From JBGCED01 sp045106055 (GTDB taxonomy: Bacteria; Pseudomonadota; Alphaproteobacteria; CBDDJK01): 13,999 bases of DNA. The notes below the pieces were generated by a model. The model did no database searches. It had not been told where the DNA came from and worked only from the letters and a program-made list of their open reading frames with translations. Position 1 is the first letter of the stretch, and each line of letters begins with the position of its first letter. Made by a program: the position numbers and the translations under genes. Shown one piece after another: positions 8,115 through 13,999 of the stretch. The stretch covers positions 1 to 13,999 of the forward strand of contig JBGCED010000077.1 in the NCBI GenBank assembly GCA_045106055.1. Reading direction: 5' to 3'.

Positions 8115-8131
8115 TTGGCGTGAATATTGCT
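8115..8131 (+). promoter_or_regulatory. Sigma-54 (-24/-12) promoter of the flagellar genes
   Basis: The sequence TTGGCGTGAATATTGCT matches the RpoN consensus YTGGCACGrNNNTTGCW except for two bases in the middle of the -24 element. The invariant GG (8117-8118) and GC (8129-8130) have the required 12-base register. Transcription would start near 8142, just upstream of the fliK reading frame. Class II flagellar hook and basal-body genes under sigma-54 are established in alphaproteobacteria such as Caulobacter, so position and target agree. No second such site was seen before flgD or flgE, which suggests one transcript for fliK-flgD-flgE. Confidence 0.78.
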
Positions 8132-8139
8132 AATATTCA
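8121..8139. repeat. Perfect palindrome across the -12 element
   Basis: Arms TGAATATT (8121-8128) and AATATTCA (8132-8139) are perfect inverted repeats around GCT. The centre coincides with the GC of the sigma-54 -12 box and the right arm reaches almost to the expected transcript start. It could be a repressor operator, but AT-rich sequence also produces such repeats by chance. No binding protein is identified. Confidence 0.5.
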
Positions 8140-8180
8140 TCAGGAAACAATCAAATATTTATATTTATATGGGGTTATAT

Positions 8181-10829
8181 ATGTTGGATTCAAAAATGAC
8201 GCTTGGCAGCTCGGCTCTATTGGCGGCAGATAAATCATCAAATGCGATGTTAAAACATTCCGCACAATCGGCATGGCAGTTGATTAATCAAGATGGCAGC
8301 GATTCCTCACAATCCCTCAATAAGGATTTTGCGTCCTTAATCAAACAAACACAGACAGATTCAAATGAAAGCACACAAATGCTTGAACAACGCTTTCAAG
8401 CAGCAACACAGTCTTTTCGCATGGGAGGCAGCGCCAATATTGGATCCGATTTTGATTATAATTCATTTATAGCAACGCCTGATACCAAGCATGATGATGC
8501 CTTGAAATTTAATGATTATCAACCCGCAGAACCACGCGAATCAAAGCCAAAAATTGATGATCGCGATCAAAGCGCCCCCAAGGAACGCGTTGATGATTCC
8601 CGCGAAGCACAGCGCGAAGCACAGGGGAATGACCATGATCGCCCTGACAGTGATCACACCGATAATGATCGCCCTGAGCATGATCAAGCTGGGGATTCAT
8701 CCGATCATCACCAAAGCGCCGATGATCATAAAGACCATGAACAGGATTCGCACGCCAAAGGCGGCGATGAAAATCAAAATGTGAACCCGCAATCAGATCA
8801 ACGCCAACAGCAAAATCAGGCAAGCCCAATCATCGCTCCAATTGTCAATTCTAATGATGGTCAAACCACTGCAAATCTATCAGGCAGCGCATTATCTGGC
8901 AATCAAGCCGATGATGGCGCAGCGATTTTAAATGCAAAAACAACAGGAAACCAAGCCTTGAATAATGGGGCGCAAGATGGCGCGGCAGCAAACGGGAATG
9001 CCAAAGCACAAACCGCGCAGAACCCTAATGCGCAGCAAGCCAATTCAGCCATATCAAGCAATGCTGCAACCCTCAATAATGCAGCCGCAAATATCGCAGC
9101 GGCGCAATCTTCTGCCAGCAATGCAAGCAATCAAGCCACAAATAATCAGGCAGCTTCATCCATATCTGCAAATCAACAAAATGCAGCGCAGGCTCAAAAT
9201 ATGGTACAAACAGATGATGCTGCGCTTAATCCTGCCAATGCAACTGGCGAAGCGGTAAAGCAAAATAACGCGCAAACGCTTACAAATACGGCGCAATCCG
9301 CCCAAAATATGGCGGCATCCTCTGCTGATGCTGCGATCAGTGATGCCGATCTGGCAACAGCCCAAACCGCCCAAGCCGCCCTTACAAAATCAGCAACTGG
9401 CGATTCTGCAACGCAAGAAACAGGCGCGCTGCAAGAAGGCGATATGCTTTTGGATATGCCGCTTGAAAGCAATTCAGATACGCTTGCCCCCGAATCATCC
9501 GACGCGCAAGCCGAACAGGTTGAAATAAACAGCAATGATCTTGCTGAAATTGGCGATCTTGACTTAACCCCTGATCAGCCGCTTGAAACAAAGATGCAGG
9601 GTGAAAATGCTGGCGCAGAAGAAAACGCACAAGCGGCGCAAACTGACACAGAAACATCCAATAAGCCACTGGCACAAGAAAATCAAAATAATGATCCCGT
9701 CACGGTGGATCAAGCGGTGGATCAAACCGCCGATCAAGCCGCCGATCAAGCTGGGCAAACGCAATTTGAGAGCGATATGGCGCAAGATTCAGCCATGCTG
9801 GATCAAATGCAAGATGGCATGACGCTAAGCGATCAAATCGCGGATAATATTGCCTCTATGGATGGTGAGATTGCAGTTCAAAGCCGTGTGCAAGAAACCG
9901 CATTTCGCCCTGTAACCGCTGCTGCTGTTGGTGCTAAGCAGGCTAAAGCACAGGTAAATTCATCTGCGGGTCAGCAAACGGGCGGAAATGCTGGGCAAAA
10001 TGGGCAAGCGCAACAAAATGCAGCAGGAACGCAATCCGCTCCGCCCAAACCAACGCTAAACAGCCCAGCGACCACTGCACCGATGACGCAAAATTTCAAC
10101 CTTGATGCTGATGCGCAAATGCAAAATCCCCTATCTGATCGGATTCAGAATCCCCTATCCGATAGGATTCAAAACCCAATGGATGAACCGCGCTTTCGCG
10201 GCATGGACCGCACAGGCTTTGAATCCGCTGCAAAAGTGGCTGCCCCGCTTTCAAGCGCAGCTTCCAGCGGTGCGGGCGGCGGATTTTCTGGCGGGGAACT
10301 TACCGCCTTATCTGCGCAATCCCAATCAAGCGGTTCGGTTTCTGCCAATAATCAACAGCAAAATAACCTAACCCAAGGGCAACGCTTTCAAAATCCCATC
10401 CAAGTGCTGGGCGAACAGGTGGTAAGCGGGATGCGCCGTGGTGCAGCGCAAGGTAATGATGAAGTTAGCATCAAGCTTAACCCATCCGAACTTGGCTCCA
10501 TTCAAATTAAGATGGAATCAAACCGTGATGGCAAGCTGAAAGCCCAGCTAATGTTTGAAAAAGTCGAGACTTTGGAAATATTTAAACAAGACACCAAGCA
10601 ATTGGTACAATTATTGCAAGACAGTGGCTTGGAAGCACAATCAGGTGATTTAAGCTTCAATCTTCAAGGTCAGAATGACTCCTCTTCAAATCAGCAGAAC
10701 CTATCTGATAATGGTAATGGTAACAATTCATCTGCAAAGGATGCAGACAGAATAGAAGATTTATATAAGGATCAGCCCCAGCAAATTGGACTTTATGATC
10801 AACAGGGGCGCTTAAACATTCACGCTTAA
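8181..10829 (+). CDS. fliK: Flagellar hook-length control protein FliK (large)
   Basis: FliK is exported through the flagellar type III apparatus, measures the growing hook and switches export specificity from hook to filament subunits. ATG 8181 follows GGGG at 8171-8174 with a six-base gap; in-frame ATG 8169 is possible. TTG 8127 is rejected because it lies inside the -12 promoter box. The product is 882 aa, about twice the Salmonella protein. The body is low-complexity and rich in Ala, Gln, Asn, Asp and Ser, with almost no aromatic residues, so likely disordered. A His/Asp-rich part lies at about 151-190, a VDQA-type tandem repeat at 509-524 and an NPLSDRIQ duplication at 649-664. The conserved Flg_hook C-terminal domain (about 745-840) contains VSIKLNPSELGSIQIKME and LVQLLQDSGLEAQ. 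The tail is Asn/Ser-rich. Function rests on this C-domain and on the neighbours flgD and flgE. Confidence 0.9.
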   Translation: MLDSKMTLGSSALLAADKSSNAMLKHSAQSAWQLINQDGSDSSQSLNKDFASLIKQTQTDSNESTQMLEQRFQAATQSFRMGGSANIGSDFDYNSFIATPDTKHDDALKFNDYQPAEPRESKPKIDDRDQSAPKERVDDSREAQREAQGNDHDRPDSDHTDNDRPEHDQAGDSSDHHQSADDHKDHEQDSHAKGGDENQNVNPQSDQRQQQNQASPIIAPIVNSNDGQTTANLSGSALSGNQADDGAAILNAKTTGNQALNNGAQDGAAANGNAKAQTAQNPNAQQANSAISSNAATLNNAAANIAAAQSSASNASNQATNNQAASSISANQQNAAQAQNMVQTDDAALNPANATGEAVKQNNAQTLTNTAQSAQNMAASSADAAISDADLATAQTAQAALTKSATGDSATQETGALQEGDMLLDMPLESNSDTLAPESSDAQAEQVEINSNDLAEIGDLDLTPDQPLETKMQGENAGAEENAQAAQTDTETSNKPLAQENQNNDPVTVDQAVDQTADQAADQAGQTQFESDMAQDSAMLDQMQDGMTLSDQIADNIASMDGEIAVQSRVQETAFRPVTAAAVGAKQAKAQVNSSAGQQTGGNAGQNGQAQQNAAGTQSAPPKPTLNSPATTAPMTQNFNLDADAQMQNPLSDRIQNPLSDRIQNPMDEPRFRGMDRTGFESAAKVAAPLSSAASSGAGGGFSGGELTALSAQSQSSGSVSANNQQQNNLTQGQRFQNPIQVLGEQVVSGMRRGAAQGNDEVSIKLNPSELGSIQIKMESNRDGKLKAQLMFEKVETLEIFKQDTKQLVQLLQDSGLEAQSGDLSFNLQGQNDSSSNQQNLSDNGNGNNSSAKDADRIEDLYKDQPQQIGLYDQQGRLNIHA
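9705..9752 (+). repeat. Four tandem 12-base repeats inside fliK
   Basis: Four adjoining 12-base units, each containing GATCAA, encode VDQA, VDQT, ADQA and ADQA. Units one and two share the GTG start, units three and four the GCC start. The repeat is in frame, so gain or loss of units would change FliK length by four residues each. Confidence 0.85.
10125..10172 (+). repeat. 24-base tandem duplication inside fliK
   Basis: Two adjacent 24-base units (10125-10148 and 10149-10172) differ at only three positions and both encode NPLSDRIQ; a decayed third copy begins NPMD. The second unit contains the inverted repeat CCTATC-C-GATAGG. The duplication lies shortly before the conserved C-terminal domain. 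Confidence 0.9.
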
Positions 10830-10888
10830 TCCATATGGGTTTTAGGGTGTTGTTTTGAAAAACATAAAAAATAGGGATTTTAAGATTC

Positions 10889-11632
10889 ATGGCTGAAATT
10901 TCATCCACCCTTAACAGCTTACAAGCGGCTTATACGCAAGCAAACACAACCGAAACCATGGTCACCCAAGAAAATGACCAATCCATGCTTGCCAATGATT
11001 TTGATGCATTCTTGTTGCTTTTGACCACGCAAATGACCAATCAAGACCCGCTTGAGCCAATGGATTCATCGGAATTCACCAATCAGCTTGTTATGTTCGC
11101 ACAAGCAGAACAATCGGTAAAGCAGTCTGGCTATTTAGAAGATTTGGTGGAAGCAAATAATTCAAATCAAACAGTTGGCGCAACCAGCTATATTGGGCTT
11201 GATGTGATTGTGCCTGGCAATCAATTTAAATTGGAAGCATCGCATATTGACGATGAAGGCAACCCAACCCAAATTGCCGAAGAAATTCTAACCTATTATT
11301 TGCCGCTTAACGCGGATGAGGCAACCCTAACCATCAAGGACGGCACAGGCAAAGAGATTTTTACCGCCGAACTTGATGGCAGCAAAGGCGAATATGATGT
11401 CAGCTGGGACGGTACCGATAATGATGGCAATATTGTTGATCCTGGTGATTATTATTTCACCGTTTCAGCAAATGACACCGAAGGAAATGCCATGGAAGGC
11501 ATTACAACCGCAACCCGCGGAACGGTAACCAATGTGCGTTATGATGGAAGTGATACGAATCTAACCCTTGATGGGGTTCGCAAAGTACAGTTGGATGAAA
11601 TTACAGGGGTTGGCCCTGCTGGATTTATTTAA
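10889..11632 (+). CDS. flgD: Flagellar hook assembly protein FlgD
   Basis: FlgD is the cap/scaffold at the tip of the nascent hook that directs FlgE polymerisation and is later discarded. The 247-aa length is normal. The conserved N-terminal FlgD_N region reads DFDAFLLLLTTQMTNQDPLEPMD (about residues 37-59), followed by SEFTNQLVMFAQAEQSVKQ. The C-terminal half carries the FlgD Ig-like/FLN fold with SWDGTDNDGNIV (172-183) and PGDYYFTV. The start ATG 10889 has AGGGA at 10873-10877 (11-base gap). It lies 59 bases after fliK and 51 bases before flgE without an evident promoter, so it is likely one operon. Confidence 0.95.
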   Translation: MAEISSTLNSLQAAYTQANTTETMVTQENDQSMLANDFDAFLLLLTTQMTNQDPLEPMDSSEFTNQLVMFAQAEQSVKQSGYLEDLVEANNSNQTVGATSYIGLDVIVPGNQFKLEASHIDDEGNPTQIAEEILTYYLPLNADEATLTIKDGTGKEIFTAELDGSKGEYDVSWDGTDNDGNIVDPGDYYFTVSANDTEGNAMEGITTATRGTVTNVRYDGSDTNLTLDGVRKVQLDEITGVGPAGFI

Positions 11633-11640
11633 AAAATCCA
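11620..11640 (+). repeat. Inverted repeat over the flgD stop codon
   Basis: TGGATTT (11620-11626) and AAATCCA (11634-11640) can form a 7-bp hairpin with a seven-base loop that includes the flgD stop. No T tract follows, so it is not a normal terminator. It may affect mRNA stability between flgD and flgE, or be chance. Confidence 0.4.
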
Positions 11641-11683
11641 TAGAAAAAATTTAATGTTTGGTTTAACATAAGGAGTTGGTGGT

Positions 11684-13999
11684 ATGAGCGTTTTTGGTGC
11701 ATTAAAATCAGGGGTAAGCGGATTATTTGCCCAAAGTCAATCCATGGCAATGATATCGGATAATATCGCCAATTCAAACACTTATGGCTATAAAAAGGTG
11801 CAAGCAACTTTTGCCAATATGGTCACCGCGCCTTCTTCAAAAACCAGCTATTCATCGGGCGGGGTAATGACCCAAGCCCTAAGAAGCGTGAATGATCAGG
11901 GCTTGCTTGAATCCTCCACCAATTCAACCGATATGGCGGTGATGGGCAATGGTTTTTTTGCTGTCACCGATAATATTGTGCTTAATCCCGTCACCGAGCA
12001 ATGGGAACCCAATGGCGAGGTTTTTTATACCAGAGCGGGGCAGTTTTATCCCGATAAGGATGGCAATTTGCAGACCCCCCAAGGCTATCATTTGCTGGGC
12101 TGGAAGCGCAATGATGATAATACAAATTATGAAACCACCAATGTGATTTCAAATTTTGATGTTGTGAATGTTGAAACCCAATCCATTTCGCCGATTGCCA
12201 CCAGCGAGATTGAGCTTGCAGCCAATTTACAAGCAACCAGCGAAACCGGCACTGAATTTAAAATCGCATCGCAAATTGTTGATCGTTTGGGGTCGGTTAA
12301 AACCCTAACCATGACCTTTACCAAAACGGGGGAAACCGACAGCGATGCCACAGGCATGGTCTGGGACATTACAGGAACCTTATCCGATGCTGCATATTTC
12401 ACACAAATTGGTGAAGATATTGATGCTGCTAGTAGCGGAACATTGGATAGTATTTTTGCAAAGGATGGATCAGGCAACCCACTTCCAGATGTTAAATTGG
12501 GGAAAATATCTTTTGAAGCCAACGGCGCGTTAAAACGCTATATTCCGCCCGTTGATCATAATGATTTGGTGACCTTGATTGGAACGGCGGTCGATACCAA
12601 CGAAGATGGCGTGACCGATGGGATTGACATTAATACTTTTGATGGTTCTGATATTGAGGACACAGACGGCAATGCCACCACCGCAAATATCATTGCTGCG
12701 GTGGATTTAAACGCGGATGGGCTAGCAGACCGCGAAGTTGATTTAACCATTCCAGACCCAAGAGTCCCCCCTTACAGTGTGCAGGATGATCAAATCACGG
12801 TTTATTATACGAACCAAACCGAACAAACAATTGATGGCATCACCTATCCGCCGCGCACCCGTTATACCAATGCCGCTGGGGTTATCCAGCAAGATCGCGT
12901 GGTGCAGTTTCAAGGGCGCATTTTACAAAGCGGTGTTGATCAAGGCGGTGATTTCCATATTGTGGTAACGGGCGCAAATGGTACAAGCTACCGCTTGGAT
13001 CATTTAAACAATGTCTATAGCAATGATGGCAATAACACATTATTGGGCACGATTGCCCCAGACAGCACAATCACCCTTAATGCAGCAGGCGGCGGGGGAA
13101 CAACAATTGCATTTGGTACATCCACGCTCGGCGCGATTGATGTTAATTTGGGCGGAACGCTTAATTTTTATGGGCGCGCCGTGGATAATTCAGTCTCTGA
13201 TAGCCCATCTGACAATGATATAGATGATGACGATCAAGATGATGTCGATGGGATTGTGGATCAAATTGATTTATTACAGCCTGGCGAATATACAGTCAGC
13301 AATACAGGTGTGGTATCATTCGCAACGCCTGATGTTACAAATGCGCTTGGGGCGGATGGTGAAGCCGGAACCGCAGATGATAATGTGCCATATACCCAAT
13401 TATTAGCAGACAATGAAGAAATGTTTGATCTTGCGGATGTTAGCATCGTTAATTCAGGCAATCTTTACGCGAATAAATATGCCAATGATACCCGCGAACC
13501 CAAGCATGAAGTGATGCAATTAACCATTGATTATGATGGCGATCATGTCACGACCGAAGTTGATGGCGATCGCGTTGATATTAAAATTGACTTTGGGCCC
13601 GTGGGCGGCATTACAGGCATGACCTCGTTTGATAAAGTATCCGATATTACCCAAGTGGATCAAAATGGGCAGCAAGCAGGATCAATGACCGCGCTTTCTG
13701 TGAATGATGATGGCGAATTAAGCGGTTTATTTGATAATGGTGCAACCCGCCGTCTATATCAAATTCCTGTTGTGACCTTTGCCGATCCGTTAAAGCTGGA
13801 TGCACGGTCAAATAATGTGTTTGCAGCCACCGATTATTCAGGATCAGCCGTTGCCCACGCAGCCAATACAGGCGGTGCTGGTGAAATTGCCCCCGCAACC
13901 CTTGAAACATCCTCAGTGGATATTGCCGAAGAATTCACCAAAATGATCGTTACCCAGCGTGCTTATTCCGCAAATACCAAGGTGATTACCACCGCCGAT
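11684..13999 (+). CDS. flgE: Flagellar hook protein FlgE (3' end missing, enlarged)
   Basis: FlgE is the subunit of the flexible hook linking basal body and filament. The start ATG 11684 has a clear AGGAG (11671-11675, 8-base gap). The frame is open to the window end, giving 772 residues without a stop. The N-terminal rod motif (SGLFAQSQSMAMISDNIANS, NTYGYKK) and GNGFFAVTD are typical. The C-terminus LETSSVDIAEEFTKM, then IVTQRAYSANTKVITTAD, is the conserved Flg_bbr_C region, and only about 10-15 residues should be missing. Enteric FlgE is about 400 aa, so the central D2/D3 part is strongly expanded. The insert is rich in Asp, Asn, Thr and Gly. It contains DTNEDGVTDGID (304-315), DLNADGLADREVD (341-353) and an acidic run DNDIDDDDQDDVDG (510-523), which resemble EF-hand or thrombospondin type 3 calcium loops. 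Both ends pack into the hook core; the insert should face outward. Confidence 0.95.
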   Translation, partial: MSVFGALKSGVSGLFAQSQSMAMISDNIANSNTYGYKKVQATFANMVTAPSSKTSYSSGGVMTQALRSVNDQGLLESSTNSTDMAVMGNGFFAVTDNIVLNPVTEQWEPNGEVFYTRAGQFYPDKDGNLQTPQGYHLLGWKRNDDNTNYETTNVISNFDVVNVETQSISPIATSEIELAANLQATSETGTEFKIASQIVDRLGSVKTLTMTFTKTGETDSDATGMVWDITGTLSDAAYFTQIGEDIDAASSGTLDSIFAKDGSGNPLPDVKLGKISFEANGALKRYIPPVDHNDLVTLIGTAVDTNEDGVTDGIDINTFDGSDIEDTDGNATTANIIAAVDLNADGLADREVDLTIPDPRVPPYSVQDDQITVYYTNQTEQTIDGITYPPRTRYTNAAGVIQQDRVVQFQGRILQSGVDQGGDFHIVVTGANGTSYRLDHLNNVYSNDGNNTLLGTIAPDSTITLNAAGGGGTTIAFGTSTLGAIDVNLGGTLNFYGRAVDNSVSDSPSDNDIDDDDQDDVDGIVDQIDLLQPGEYTVSNTGVVSFATPDVTNALGADGEAGTADDNVPYTQLLADNEEMFDLADVSIVNSGNLYANKYANDTREPKHEVMQLTIDYDGDHVTTEVDGDRVDIKIDFGPVGGITGMTSFDKVSDITQVDQNGQQAGSMTALSVNDDGELSGLFDNGATRRLYQIPVVTFADPLKLDARSNNVFAATDYSGSAVAHAANTGGAGEIAPATLETSSVDIAEEFTKMIVTQRAYSANTKVITTAD

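Noticed and set aside
8127..8180. TTG 8127 as fliK start
   Set aside because: It lies within the -12 element of the proposed sigma-54 promoter, upstream of the expected transcript start, and has no ribosome-binding site.
9705..9752. Short repeats considered as a CRISPR-like array
   Set aside because: The 12-base units adjoin without spacers and are in frame within fliK, so they are coding repeats.
8509..9785. Many open frames in other phases and on the opposite strand over fliK
   Set aside because: They arise from the low-complexity, Ala/Gln/Asn/Asp codon composition of fliK. Their translations look like biased shadows (Met/Ile/Lys- or Cys/Ala-rich) and have no start signals.
11620..11640. 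Hairpin after flgD as a transcription terminator
   Set aside because: The stem is only 7 bp, AT-rich, overlaps the stop codon and lacks a following T tract; flgE follows at close distance in the same direction.
11949..13910. Short open frames on both strands over flgE
   Set aside because: The flgE frame is uninterrupted from 11684 to the window end with canonical FlgE ends, so the others are shadows.
1..13999. Mobile element, prophage, defence or toxin-antitoxin system
   Set aside because: Every sizeable open frame is accounted for by housekeeping or flagellar families, no transposase or integrase motif was seen, and no tRNA or attachment-like repeat was found.

Overview
The window looks like chromosomal DNA of a Gram-negative, flagellated alphaproteobacterium of moderate-to-low GC (mid-40s per cent by eye). 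The reasons are the outer-membrane biogenesis cluster lptD-surA-pdxA-rsmA, a TIGR01459-type HAD protein, a methyltransferase of the type common in alphaproteobacteria, and a fliK-flgD-flgE flagellar block behind a sigma-54 type promoter. I cannot name the genus. No rRNA, tRNA, transposase, CRISPR array or phage gene was seen. Coding density is high: the longest stretch without a gene is 209 bases (6710-6918).

Left part (1-4842, + strand): the 3' part of lptD, then surA, pdxA and rsmA, packed with 0-1 base gaps or a 4-base overlap, so very likely one transcript. SurA chaperones outer-membrane proteins including LptD. PdxA belongs to pyridoxal phosphate synthesis. RsmA dimethylates 16S rRNA. 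era (4829-5737, - strand) runs head-on into rsmA, and the two overlap by 14 bases.

Middle part (5738-8078): a divergent intergenic region, a HAD-superfamily protein, an HU-type DNA-binding protein with its own promoter and a very clear intrinsic terminator, and a SAM-dependent methyltransferase of unknown substrate.

Right part (8079-13999): flagellar hook assembly genes. A near-consensus -24/-12 promoter, overlapped by a palindrome, lies in front of fliK (hook-length control). It is followed by flgD (hook cap/scaffold) and flgE (hook subunit, cut by the window end about a dozen residues before its expected stop). FliK secretion sets hook length, FlgD caps the growing hook, and FlgE is the building block. 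Both FliK (882 aa) and FlgE (at least 772 aa) are much larger than the enteric proteins. FliK has a disordered, repeat-bearing, partly His/Asp-rich body. FlgE has a large central insert with calcium-loop-like motifs.

I found no wholly unknown system. The most interesting material is the enlarged hook module and its promoter architecture.
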